From Hyphomonas neptunium ATCC 15444 (lineage in GTDB: Bacteria; Pseudomonadota; Alphaproteobacteria; Caulobacterales; Hyphomonadaceae), in contig NC_008358.1 of NCBI RefSeq assembly GCF_000013025.1, positions 1,674,001-1,738,000 of the forward strand: a DNA stretch of 64,000 bases. The letters run 5' to 3'. The position numbers were made by a program, and so were the translations under genes. Below, in pieces: positions 8,267 to 16,918 of the stretch. Within the stretch, counting starts at the first letter, position 1. Each line of letters starts with the position of its first letter. The notes beneath the pieces are model-generated. The model searched no databases, was not told the origin of the DNA, and was given only the letters and a program-made list of their open reading frames with translations.

Positions 8267-9714
8267 TCACTGCTATCAGCTTCGTCCTTATACTGCTTTC
8301 CTTTGTGGTCATCGGCCTCGCTTCTGGCCGTAAGGCAACAGGCAAGCGAAAGGATTATTATCTGGCCAGCAGCAGCGTCAGCCCCTGGCTCGCGGGGCTT
8401 TCGGCGGTCGCCACAAACAATTCCGGCTACATGTTCATCGGCGTCATAGGTTTCACCTACCAGACAGGCCTGGCGGCCATGTGGCTGATGATCGGCTGGA
8501 TCGTGGGCGACTTCATCGGCTCCAGCTTCATTCACAAACGCCTGCGCCAGGCCACGGCAAAAACCGGTGAGGCCTCCTTCGCCGGGGTCATCGCCCGTTG
8601 GTATGGCGAGAAGTTCGGCATCTGGCAGAAGATTGCCGGCGTCATCATGATCGTTTTCCTGATCGCCTATGCCGCCGCCCAGATTTCCGCAGGCGGCAAG
8701 GCGCTGGAAGGCGTCCTCGGTATCAACCCATGGACCGGCGCCGTCATGGTCGCCGCCATGGTGCTGCTATACTCGATCGTCGGCGGCATCCGCGCTTCCA
8801 TCTGGACCGATGGCGCCCAGTCCATCACCATGATGTTCGCCATGACCATCCTGCTCATCGCCGCCTTCGCGGGTGTAGGCGGCGTCAGCGGCGCACTGGA
8901 ACTCTGGAGCGCCATCCCCGGTTTCCTTGATCCTTTCCCGGATGATCTTCTCTTTCCCGGCGCGCTCGGCATGGGGCTCTTTATTGTCGGTTGGCTGTTC
9001 GCCGGTTTCTCCGTGGTCGGCCAGCCCCATGTGATGGTCCGCTTCATGGCGCTCGATCACGACCGCAATATGGGCCGCGCCCGCGCCTGGTATTATGGCT
9101 ACTTCACCATCTTCTATCTCCTCGCCACCGGGGTAGGCATGCTCTCGCGCCTCTATCTGCCAGACCTTGCCGACATCGACCCCGAACTCGCCCTGCCCAT
9201 GATGGCAACAGAGCTTCTCCCGCCCGTCCTGGTCGGCGTGATCCTTGCGGGCATTTTCGCGGCCACCATGTCGACGGCGGACTCTCTGGTCCTCTCCTGT
9301 TCGGCGTCCTTCACCCACGATCTGGCGCCCGAACGGCTTGAGACCCCGCTCATCCTCAAGACGGCAACTGCCGTCTCCATCCTGATCGCCCTCGGCCTAG
9401 CCCTTTCGGGCAATCAGAGCGTGTTCAGTCTCGTCATCCTCGCCTGGTCCACCCTGGCGGCCGCCTTTGCGCCCCTGTTGACGCTCTATGCCCTCCGCCG
9501 GCGCGTGTCGGAGCCTGTGGCCATCATGATGCTGGTCCTCGGTGTCAGTATCGCCCTGTTCTGGCGCTTTGGCCTCGGCTGGCATGAGAGCATCTATGAG
9601 GGCCTGCCGGGCATCCTCGTGCCGCTCATCATCGGTTGGTTCCTGTCGGAGCGCCGGGAAATTGCGGCCAGCCCGGAGCCCGCCGCCGAGACCAGCCCCA
9701 GCGCCGCAGAGTAA
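8263..9714 (+). CDS. Sodium/solute symporter (SSS family, PutP-like)
   Basis: A 483-residue protein with about 13 hydrophobic segments typical of the solute:sodium symporter family. The second-helix region (SPWLAGLSAVATNNSGYMFIG) is very like the PutP sodium-site region, and ATMSTADSLVLSCSASF matches the conserved STADS(L/Q) sodium-binding motif in helix 8. PutP proteins import proline with sodium; this copy ends an ectoine operon, so uptake of a compatible solute (ectoine, hydroxyectoine or proline) is plausible but unproven. It overlaps the preceding MFS gene by 4 bases. No convincing terminator was found in the 278 bp that follow. Confidence 0.85.
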   Translation: MITAISFVLILLSFVVIGLASGRKATGKRKDYYLASSSVSPWLAGLSAVATNNSGYMFIGVIGFTYQTGLAAMWLMIGWIVGDFIGSSFIHKRLRQATAKTGEASFAGVIARWYGEKFGIWQKIAGVIMIVFLIAYAAAQISAGGKALEGVLGINPWTGAVMVAAMVLLYSIVGGIRASIWTDGAQSITMMFAMTILLIAAFAGVGGVSGALELWSAIPGFLDPFPDDLLFPGALGMGLFIVGWLFAGFSVVGQPHVMVRFMALDHDRNMGRARAWYYGYFTIFYLLATGVGMLSRLYLPDLADIDPELALPMMATELLPPVLVGVILAGIFAATMSTADSLVLSCSASFTHDLAPERLETPLILKTATAVSILIALGLALSGNQSVFSLVILAWSTLAAAFAPLLTLYALRRRVSEPVAIMMLVLGVSIALFWRFGLGWHESIYEGLPGILVPLIIGWFLSERREIAASPEPAAETSPSAAE

Positions 9715-9992
9715 GTCTGCCCCTCCGCTGAAGAGGCGGTTGCGGCCTGTTCATCGCCATTCTCGTTTACTGGTCATCCTGCGCCTTCGGGCGCGGGAAT
9801 GGCCGAAACTGTGTCATCGCGACAAGAATTACAGCAATCGCGAGAACAGACTGTCAGTGGAAATCGGCTATTGCGGGAACATCCGGGACAAAGACTGCAC
9901 ACTTCTGGCAGTTCCTCGCGACGGATAATCACCGGGCCTTCGTTGAAGTTCCCAGAGACTGTTTGAAGAGACTGTTTGAAGCTGAGTGCCCC

Positions 9993-11354
9993 ATGATCAA
10001 GACCAAACGGATGAACGCGCGCTGGACCTGGCTCATCATTGCGGCTGTCGCTGTAATCGCTGCCTGGTTTGCCTGGCAGACGGTGTGGGGCGGCGAAAAA
10101 GCTCCTGAATACCAGACCGCCGAGGTCACACGCGGAGACATCGAAGTGTCGATCTCTTCGGCTGGCAAGGTGGCCCCAAAGGATACGGTCGCCGTCGGCG
10201 CCCAGGTCTCAGGCCAGTTGACTGAGCTTCTGGTCGAGGCCGGTGACCTTGTCGAAGAAGGCCAGCTTCTCGCCCGGATCGATGCCACCATCGCCGAAAC
10301 CAATGTCGAAGGCAGCCGCGCCCAGCTTCTGGAGCTTCAGGCAAGCCGCACCCAGCAGCAGGCCACGCTTGAACTGGCCAAGGCAAATGCTGACCGCGCC
10401 AAGATGCTGTTCGAGAACGACGCTGTTGCCCGCGCCGACTTTGAAGCCTCGCAAGCTGAATACGCGATCGCTGTTGGCCGCCTGGAAGCCATCAACGCCC
10501 AGATCACCCGCCAGAGTTCGTCGCTCCGCGCCCTTCAGGCCACCCTCGAATTCACCAATATATATGCGCCGATTTCCGGCACGGTCGTGTCCCTGGAGGC
10601 GGTCGAGGGCCAGACCCTTAACGCGAACCAGACCGCGCCAACCATCCTCACGCTGGCTGACCTCACCATCATGACCGTCGAGACCGATGTGTCCGAAGCT
10701 GATGTCCTGCGCGTCAAGCCGGGGCAGGCGGCCTGGTTCTCTACGCTGGGCGACTCCAGCCGCCGCTGGGAAACCTCTGTCCGCCAGATCCTTCCGACCC
10801 CTGAAGTTCTCAACGATGTGGTCCTCTACAAGGCGCTGCTCGACATTGAAAATCCGGAAAACCTCCTTAAGCCGGAAATGACCGCGCAGGTCTTCTTCGT
10901 CACCGGCTCGGCTAAGGACGCCATCCTTGTCCCGGTCACAGCCTTGCAGGCCAATCCGCCGCGCCGTGAATGGTCAGGCGGCGCCGGCGCACGCACAGCC
11001 TCCGCTGGTGGTGAGCGGGAAGGGCGCCAGGGCGGTTTCATGCAGGCAGAGGCCAGTGAACCGGCCGCCGCGCCCGCCCAGGATGACAGCCGCCGCAAAG
11101 CCTTCTCCGAAGCACGCAAAGCTTATCCCGATGCCGAAGTTGCCACCGTCCTCGTCATGGGGCCGGATGGCACGCCGCGCCCGCGTCCTGTTCTCGTCGG
11201 TCTCAAGACCCGCACGCAGGCTGAAATCCTCTTCGGTCTCGACCCCGGCCAGACTGTGGTGACCGGCGAAGTGACAATTGAGCGCCCGGCCTCGCAGGAG
11301 CGGGATGGCCCGCCTCGCGGCATGGGCCCTCCAGGCGGCATGCGCCGCGGTTGA
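9993..11354 (+). CDS. macA: MacA-like periplasmic adaptor of an ABC efflux pump
   Basis: Membrane-fusion protein with an N-terminal anchor (WTWLIIAAVAVIAAWFAW), a lipoyl-like domain (VAVGAQVSGQLTELLVEAGDLVEEGQ), an alpha-helical hairpin and a beta-barrel region. It would link MacB in the inner membrane to the outer-membrane factor encoded two genes on. I chose the ATG at 9993; a TTG 30 bases earlier and an ATG at 10011 are also possible. Two oddities are an Ala/Gly/Arg/Glu-rich insert of about 50 residues late in the protein (from GGAGARTASAGG to about ARKAYPDA) and a low-complexity Gly/Pro/Met/Arg tail (PRGMGPPGGMRRG). Both are absent from classical MacA as I know it. Confidence 0.85.
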   Translation: MIKTKRMNARWTWLIIAAVAVIAAWFAWQTVWGGEKAPEYQTAEVTRGDIEVSISSAGKVAPKDTVAVGAQVSGQLTELLVEAGDLVEEGQLLARIDATIAETNVEGSRAQLLELQASRTQQQATLELAKANADRAKMLFENDAVARADFEASQAEYAIAVGRLEAINAQITRQSSSLRALQATLEFTNIYAPISGTVVSLEAVEGQTLNANQTAPTILTLADLTIMTVETDVSEADVLRVKPGQAAWFSTLGDSSRRWETSVRQILPTPEVLNDVVLYKALLDIENPENLLKPEMTAQVFFVTGSAKDAILVPVTALQANPPRREWSGGAGARTASAGGEREGRQGGFMQAEASEPAAAPAQDDSRRKAFSEARKAYPDAEVATVLVMGPDGTPRPRPVLVGLKTRTQAEILFGLDPGQTVVTGEVTIERPASQERDGPPRGMGPPGGMRRG

Positions 11355-11367
11355 CCGGATAACCGTC

Positions 11368-13305
11368 ATGACCCCACCCCTGATCGAACTGAAGGACGTG
11401 ACCCGCTATTACGGGTCCGGCGATACCGAAGTCCGCGCTCTGGACGGCGTATCTCTCACCATCGAGACCGGCGAATTCGTCGCCATCGTAGGCCAGTCCG
11501 GTTCCGGCAAGTCGACGCTGATGAACCTGCTCGGCTGCCTCGATCGCCCCACGAACGGCCGTTACGCCATCCGTGGACAGAATGTGTCGGAGCTTGACCC
11601 CGACAATCTCGCCGCCCTGCGCCGGGAAACCTTCGGCTTCATCTTCCAGCGCTATAATCTCCTGGCGAGTGTCAGCGCTTCGGAAAATGTCGAAATCCCC
11701 GCCGTCTATGCTGGCCTCGCCCTCAGCGAGCGCCGCGAGAAGGCCGCCGGCCTCCTCGCCAAACTCGGCCTTGGCGAGCGCGTCCATCATAAACCCGGCC
11801 AGCTTTCCGGCGGCCAGCAGCAACGCGTCGCCGTTGCCCGCGCCCTCGTCAACGACGCCGAAGTCATCCTCGCAGATGAGCCCACCGGCGCTCTCGATTC
11901 CGGCTCCAGCAACGATCTCCTCAATCTCCTTGAGGAACTCCACGCCTCGGGCCGCACGATCATTCTCATCACCCACGACCAGAAAGTCGCCGCCCGCGCC
12001 AAACGCGTCATCGAAATCCGCGACGGCAAGATCATCTCCGACAGCGGCAACAAACAGGCCGCCGCCGAAGAAGCCCCGCAATACCGCTACGCCCGCAAAG
12101 GCCCGTCGCCCATCGCCCAGGTCGCCGAGTCCGTGAAGATGGCCTTCCGCTCCCTGCGCGCAAACCTCTTTCGCACCGCGCTGACCCTGCTGGGCGTTGT
12201 CATCGGTGTCTCCGCCGTCGTCGCCATGCTCGCCATCGGGGAGGGCAGCCGCGCCGAAGTCATGGCCCGCTTTGAATCGATGGGGCCAAACCTCCTCTTC
12301 GTCCGCCCCGGCGCGCCCGGCACCCGCATGCGCGGCGGCGCCATCGCCACCCTCACGCTGGAAGACGCCCAGGCCCTCGGGGAACTTGAAAACATCCTCG
12401 CCGCCGTCCCCTCGCGTTCCACCAACGCCACCCTCCGCAATGGCGGCAACGACTATTCCAGCTCCATCGAAGGCGTCTCCGAAACCTGGCCCATCGCCCA
12501 GAACCGCGACATGCTCTACGGTACCTTCTTCACCAAGGACGATGTCGACCGCCGCATCGGCGCCGTCGTCCTCGGCACCACCACCGCCGGCAACCTCTTC
12601 GACGACATCGAAAGCGCCGTCGGCCAATACGTCTTCCTCGGCGGCGCGCCGTTTGAGGTCGCCGGCATCCTCGAATCCAAAGGTGCCAGCTCCTGGGGCC
12701 AGGATCAGGACGACATCGCCCTGGTTCCGATCACCACCGGCATGATGCGCCTCTTCGGTCAGAGCTACCTCTCCTCGATCACGCTCGCTGTCGATGACAC
12801 CGACCGCATCACTGAAACCGAAGCGGCCGCCCACGCCTTCCTCCTTGCCCGTCACGGTACGGAAGACTTCCAGATCCGTAACACCGCCTCCATCCTCGCC
12901 TCGGTCGAGGAAACGCAGAACTCCTTCTCTATCCTCCTCGGCTCGGTCGCGGCCATCTCCCTGCTTGTCGGCGGCATCGGTGTCATGAACATCATGCTGG
13001 TCAGCGTCTCCGAGCGTACCCGTGAGATCGGTGTGCGCATGGCGACCGGCGCCCGGCGCTCCGACATCCAGACCCAGTTCATCGTCGAATCCCTCGTCGT
13101 CGGCGGTCTCGGCGGCATAGCGGGCGTCGCCATCGGCTTCGGTATTGTCTTCATCATCGCCCAGATGGGCATGACCGTCGCTGTCACCCCGCTCCCCGCC
13201 ATCCTCGCCTTCAGCTCGGCGCTCGGCACAGGCCTCGTCTTCGGCCTCCTGCCAGCCCGCCAGGCTTCGCGCCTCGACCCCGTCGCCGCGCTCGCATCGG
13301 AGTAG
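11368..13305 (+). CDS. macB: MacB-like ABC transporter (ATPase-permease)
   Basis: A 645-residue protein, the usual MacB size. The N-terminal ATPase has Walker A GQSGSGKST (residues 42-50), signature LSGGQ (146-150) and Walker B ILADE (167-171). After about residue 245 come one transmembrane helix (LFRTALTLLGVVIGVSAVVA), a large periplasmic domain and three C-terminal helices of the FtsX type. The ATG at 11368 was chosen because it gives the canonical MacB N-terminus (PLIELKDVTRYYG) 13 bases after the macA stop. MacB drives export of macrolides, toxins or lipidic compounds through the adaptor and outer-membrane channel; the real substrate here is unknown. Confidence 0.92.
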   Translation: MTPPLIELKDVTRYYGSGDTEVRALDGVSLTIETGEFVAIVGQSGSGKSTLMNLLGCLDRPTNGRYAIRGQNVSELDPDNLAALRRETFGFIFQRYNLLASVSASENVEIPAVYAGLALSERREKAAGLLAKLGLGERVHHKPGQLSGGQQQRVAVARALVNDAEVILADEPTGALDSGSSNDLLNLLEELHASGRTIILITHDQKVAARAKRVIEIRDGKIISDSGNKQAAAEEAPQYRYARKGPSPIAQVAESVKMAFRSLRANLFRTALTLLGVVIGVSAVVAMLAIGEGSRAEVMARFESMGPNLLFVRPGAPGTRMRGGAIATLTLEDAQALGELENILAAVPSRSTNATLRNGGNDYSSSIEGVSETWPIAQNRDMLYGTFFTKDDVDRRIGAVVLGTTTAGNLFDDIESAVGQYVFLGGAPFEVAGILESKGASSWGQDQDDIALVPITTGMMRLFGQSYLSSITLAVDDTDRITETEAAAHAFLLARHGTEDFQIRNTASILASVEETQNSFSILLGSVAAISLLVGGIGVMNIMLVSVSERTREIGVRMATGARRSDIQTQFIVESLVVGGLGGIAGVAIGFGIVFIIAQMGMTVAVTPLPAILAFSSALGTGLVFGLLPARQASRLDPVAALASE

Positions 13306-13310
13306 ACCCC

Positions 13311-14663
13311 ATGATCCGCACGCTGCTCATCACCGCATCCGTCCTCACGCTCACCGGCTGCGCCAGCCTGAACCTCATCGAGCGCGAAACCTCCACCGAT
13401 GCCGGCCTCGCCATGCCAGATGGCTACGACTATGCCAGCCAGGTCGCCGCCCTCAGCGCCCCCGAACAGGCCTGGTGGCAGGGCTTCAACTCCGCAGACC
13501 TCGACGCCCTCATTACAGAAGCCCTCGCCGCCAACAACACGCTCGCCCAGGGTCTCGCCAATGTCGACGCCTCCCGCGCTTCGCTCCGCACGGCCAATGC
13601 CGCCTTCCTCCCACAAGCCAGCGGCAGCCTCTCCAGCAGCAGCAACACCAGCGCAGGCCTCGATGATGTTGACGCCAGCGCCCGCCTTTCGGCCAGCTAC
13701 CAGCTCGACCTCTTCGGCGCCAACGCCGCCGGCCGCAACGCCGCCCTCGCAAATCTCGACGCCGCCATCTTCGCCCAGCGCGCACTGGAGCTGACCGTTC
13801 AGTCAGATGTCGCCGCCGGCTGGTTCAATCTTCTCTCCGCCCGCGAGCAACTCGCCGTCGCCCGGCGGAACCTCGAAATCTCCGAACGCATCTTCGAGAT
13901 TGTCCAGTTCCGTTACGAGGCCGGCGTTATCTCCGGGTTTGATGTGTCCAGCCAGTCGGCCCAACTCGCCAATGCCCGCGCACGCATCCCGCAGCTGGAA
14001 TCCCAGATCACCAGCCAGGAAACCGCCCTCGGCATCCTCCTTGGCCGGGTGCCGCAAGGCTACACCGCTCCGCAGGCTGACATACTCTCCATCGCGCTGC
14101 CCGCCGCAGAACCCGGCCTGCCATCCGATCTGCTGCTGCGCCGGCCAGACCTGATGCAGTCCGAGGCCAGCCTGCGCGCAGCCAATGCCAATATAGATGC
14201 GGCCCGCGCCGCCTTCTTCCCCAGCATCGATCTGGGGGCAGGGCTCTCCAGCGCGTTGACAGGGGGCACCGACCTTATCGGTTCGCTTTCGGCCTCGCTC
14301 GCCCAGACGATCTTTTCCGGTGGCCGCCTTGATGCCCAGCTCGAGGGCGCTCAGGCCCGCCGCGAAGGCCAGCTCGCCGGTTATCGCCAATCGATCCTCA
14401 GCGCGCTGCGCGATGTCGATGTCAGCCTCAAAGCCATCGACGCGAACGAAGTCCGCGAAGACCAGCTGCTGATCGCGCGCGACGCCGCCGAAGACGCGCT
14501 GCGCGCCGCTGAAATCCAGTACCAGGCAGGCACGGGCGACCTCACAAGCCTCCTGAACGCCCAGCAGAACTATTTCGATGCCGCCAACAGCTATGTGCTG
14601 GGCCGGCTCGACCGGCTGACCGCCGCCATCAATCTCTATGTGGCCGTTGGCGGCGGCTACTGA
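13311..14663 (+). CDS. Outer-membrane efflux lipoprotein (NodT/OprM family)
   Basis: A 450-residue outer-membrane factor. The N-terminus is a lipoprotein signal with lipobox LTGC, giving Cys17 as the lipidated residue. Two repeats of the TolC-type alpha-barrel follow (for example LAANNTLAQGLANVDASRASLRTANAAFLP and its second-half counterpart). The gene begins 5 bp after macB and completes a three-gene MacA-MacB-channel export system. This is separate from the tolC gene at 50 kb, so the cell has at least two outer-membrane factors. Confidence 0.9.
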   Translation: MIRTLLITASVLTLTGCASLNLIERETSTDAGLAMPDGYDYASQVAALSAPEQAWWQGFNSADLDALITEALAANNTLAQGLANVDASRASLRTANAAFLPQASGSLSSSSNTSAGLDDVDASARLSASYQLDLFGANAAGRNAALANLDAAIFAQRALELTVQSDVAAGWFNLLSAREQLAVARRNLEISERIFEIVQFRYEAGVISGFDVSSQSAQLANARARIPQLESQITSQETALGILLGRVPQGYTAPQADILSIALPAAEPGLPSDLLLRRPDLMQSEASLRAANANIDAARAAFFPSIDLGAGLSSALTGGTDLIGSLSASLAQTIFSGGRLDAQLEGAQARREGQLAGYRQSILSALRDVDVSLKAIDANEVREDQLLIARDAAEDALRAAEIQYQAGTGDLTSLLNAQQNYFDAANSYVLGRLDRLTAAINLYVAVGGGY

Positions 14664-14780
14664 CCATAAATCGGGCAGGCGAGGTGGTGGCGCCCGCTCA
14701 GACGCGTGCGGCACAAAATTCAATGGTGCCAAGGGGATAAACGCCCCTGCGACACCTTGAACAAACCGGGCTTTCAATGT

Positions 14781-14799
14781 GAGAATGACTTGCAATTGC
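14781..14799 (+). promoter_or_regulatory. Weak Fur-box-like sequence before the PepSY gene
   Basis: The 19 bases starting GAGAATGAC agree with the classical GATAATGATAATCATTATC Fur consensus at about 12 positions by eye, including the full left AATGA core. It lies about 25 bases before the predicted PepSY start. A much better Fur box precedes the TonB receptor in the same locus, which makes iron control of both plausible. This copy alone would not be convincing. Confidence 0.35.
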
Positions 14800-14820
14800 G
14801 TCTGAAGTCGGGCAGGTGCA

Positions 14821-15540
14821 GTGCCAACAGATCACCGGTCCGGGCCACTCGCATTGAAACAGTTTTTCGCCACCGCACGCGCTTCCGATGCCTGGAGCAA
14901 ATCGCCCCTCCGACATCTGGAGAAGTGGCGCACCTATGCCTTCTGGAAGCGTCAGGCCCGCACCTGGCACTGGATGTCCGGCGCCATCTGCCTCATCGGT
15001 ATGCTGCTGTTTTCGCTCACCGGCATCACGCTCAACCATGCCCACCAGATCCCGGCAAAGCCGAAGATCACCGAGTTGGAAATGGTCCTCCCGGAAAGCG
15101 CCCTGGCGGCCATTTCACCCGACATCGACATTGCGGACGCGTCCGCCGTGCCGCCGGAAACGGCTGCTGAAATCCGCCGCGAACTGGGCGTCGATCTCTC
15201 CGGCGTCAAAGGCGAATGGACCGATATTGATGTCTATGTCAGCCTTCCACGCCCCGGCGGCGACGCCTGGATGAGTATCGACCGGGAAACCGGAGACGTA
15301 TTCTACGAACATACCTCCCGCGGGCCGATCTCCTATCTCAACGACCTTCACAAAGGCCGCAGCACCGGCCCGGTCTGGTCGCTCTTTCTCGATATTTTCG
15401 CCGTGGCCACCATCGTCTTCTGCATGACCGGGCTCTGGCTGCTGCAAATTCACTCCCAGCGCCGGGGCTCCACATGGCCGCTGGTCATGGGCGGTCTCGC
15501 CATCCCTGTCGTCATTCTCCTTTTCTTCCTTCACATATGA
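14821..15540 (+). CDS. PepSY-associated transmembrane protein
   Basis: A 239-residue protein with one N-terminal helix (about residues 51-70), a periplasmic PepSY-like domain and two C-terminal helices (about 186-210 and 219-238). This is the layout of the PepSY_TM-like family. Histidines sit at the membrane edges: His50 before helix 1, His73 and His75 after it, His177 in the conserved LNDLHKG before helix 2, and His211 after it. They are possible haem ligands. GTG at 14821 was taken as start, and a TTG 33 bases on is an alternative. It heads a run of four genes leading to ApbE; passing electrons across the membrane is the inferred role. Confidence 0.75.
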   Translation: MPTDHRSGPLALKQFFATARASDAWSKSPLRHLEKWRTYAFWKRQARTWHWMSGAICLIGMLLFSLTGITLNHAHQIPAKPKITELEMVLPESALAAISPDIDIADASAVPPETAAEIRRELGVDLSGVKGEWTDIDVYVSLPRPGGDAWMSIDRETGDVFYEHTSRGPISYLNDLHKGRSTGPVWSLFLDIFAVATIVFCMTGLWLLQIHSQRRGSTWPLVMGGLAIPVVILLFFLHI

Positions 15541-15550
15541 GGTGCTCTGT

Positions 15551-16066
15551 ATGCGTGCAGTTCTGACAATCGCGGGTCTCTCCCTACTCACGGGACAGGC
15601 GGTGGCCGATGATGTCGCCATCGAAGTCGGCATTCCGCGTCTGGATGTGGCCGAATATCACCGCCCCTACGTCGCCCTCTGGATCGCCAATCCCGATCAC
15701 TCGGTCGTCAATAATATCGCTGTCTGGTATCAGCAGGGCGAAACCGGCGAGGGCAAGGGCGAAACCTGGCTCAAGGACATCCGCCAATGGTGGCGCCGCA
15801 CGGGCCGCGAACTGGCGATGCCGGTTGATGGCGTCTCCGGTCCCACGAAAGCGCCGGGTACGCATGAAATCGTCCTGCCAACAGACAAGGGCGCCTTCGC
15901 GGGCCTGAAGCCGGGCGAGTATCAGCTCGTCGTTGAAGCCTCGCGGGAAGTCGGCGGCCGTGAACTCGTCAGCGTGCCGTTTACCTGGCCGCTCAAGAAA
16001 GACGCGCTCTCCGCCGCTGGCGAGCGCGAACTCGGTAAAGTCACCCTCCGCCTTGCGGGCAACTAG
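15551..16066 (+). CDS. Periplasmic DUF2271 protein with a flavinylation-like motif
   Basis: A 171-residue exported protein with a signal peptide ending LTGQAVA and a mature start DDVAIEVGIPRLD. The body matches DUF2271 (YVALWIANPDHSVVNNIAVWYQ, WWRRTGREL). Residues 93-99 read DGVSGPT, which fits the D-x-x-S/T-G-x-T pattern to which ApbE enzymes attach FMN in NqrC and RnfG-type proteins; Thr99 would be the acceptor. An ApbE gene lies two genes downstream. The ATG at 15551 has GAGGT 9 bases ahead; a GTG at 15542 is the alternative. The likely role is a periplasmic flavin electron carrier (inferred). Confidence 0.78.
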   Translation: MRAVLTIAGLSLLTGQAVADDVAIEVGIPRLDVAEYHRPYVALWIANPDHSVVNNIAVWYQQGETGEGKGETWLKDIRQWWRRTGRELAMPVDGVSGPTKAPGTHEIVLPTDKGAFAGLKPGEYQLVVEASREVGGRELVSVPFTWPLKKDALSAAGERELGKVTLRLAGN

Positions 16067-16102
16067 CGCCCCTCCGGGCGACACCATAACGGGAGTCACA
16101 CT

Positions 16103-16918
16103 ATGAAAACGACCTTTCTCAAAGCCTGCGCCGTCGCCGCTCTTGCGCTGACGATTGCCGGATCTGCCAGCGCCCACCGCGCCTGGATGCTGCCATCCTC
16201 CTTCACCCTCTCTGGCGAAGGCCAGTGGGTCACCGTCGATGGCGCCATCTCCAACAACCTCTTCTACCCCAACCACCACGCGATGAACCTCGACTCCGTC
16301 ACGGTCACCGGCCCCGATGGCGCGGCGGTCGAAGCGCAGAACAAGGCGTCAGGCAAATATCGCTCGGTGTTCGATGTCGCCCTCGAAAAGGAAGGCACCT
16401 ACCGCATCTCGTCTGGCGGCGACGGCTACATGGCCAGCTGGGAAGAAGCCGGTGAGCGCAAGCGCTGGCGCGGGGATGCTGAAAAGCTGAAAGCTGAAGG
16501 CATCGAAGCCAAGCCCGGCGTTCAGGTCTCCCGCAGCGTTCGCCGCATCGAAACCTTCGTCACCCTCGGCGCCCCCAATGAAGCCGCCTTCGCGACGGAT
16601 GGGACAGGTCTTGAACTCAAGCCCGTCACCCACCCCAACGATGTGTTTGCCGGCGAAGAGGTCTCCTTCCAGCTGCTGCTCGATGGCGCTCCCGCCGAGG
16701 GCATTGAAGTCGACATCATCCGGGGCAGCGACCGCTACCGCAATTCCGAAGATGGCCTGAAGCTCACCACCAATGCCGACGGCACGATCACCTTCACGCC
16801 TGAAGAAGCCGGTGCCTACTGGCTGAACGCAGGCGCCGAAGGCAAGAGCACACTCAATGGCAAGGAAATTGATGTGCGCTCCAGCTATGTGGTCACCTTC
16901 GAGGCCCTGCCTCTTTGA
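16103..16918 (+). CDS. Periplasmic DUF4198 protein
   Basis: A 271-residue secreted protein. The signal peptide ends GSASA, and the mature protein begins HRAWMLPSS, with the His-x-x-Trp-hydrophobic-Pro start typical of DUF4198. The N-terminal histidine may be a metal ligand. The rest looks like two Ig-like beta domains (residues about 30-150 and 170-268). DUF4198 proteins sit in metal-uptake loci, often beside TonB receptors; their biochemical role is not established. A GGGAG ribosome-binding site precedes the ATG. It lies between DUF2271 and ApbE, and its end overlaps the predicted ApbE start by 4 bases. Confidence 0.8.
   Translation: MKTTFLKACAVAALALTIAGSASAHRAWMLPSSFTLSGEGQWVTVDGAISNNLFYPNHHAMNLDSVTVTGPDGAAVEAQNKASGKYRSVFDVALEKEGTYRISSGGDGYMASWEEAGERKRWRGDAEKLKAEGIEAKPGVQVSRSVRRIETFVTLGAPNEAAFATDGTGLELKPVTHPNDVFAGEEVSFQLLLDGAPAEGIEVDIIRGSDRYRNSEDGLKLTTNADGTITFTPEEAGAYWLNAGAEGKSTLNGKEIDVRSSYVVTFEALPL

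Noticed and set aside
11203-12855. Long minus-strand open frame across macB
   Set aside because: Antisense to macB and compositionally odd (Gly, Asp, Ala rich).
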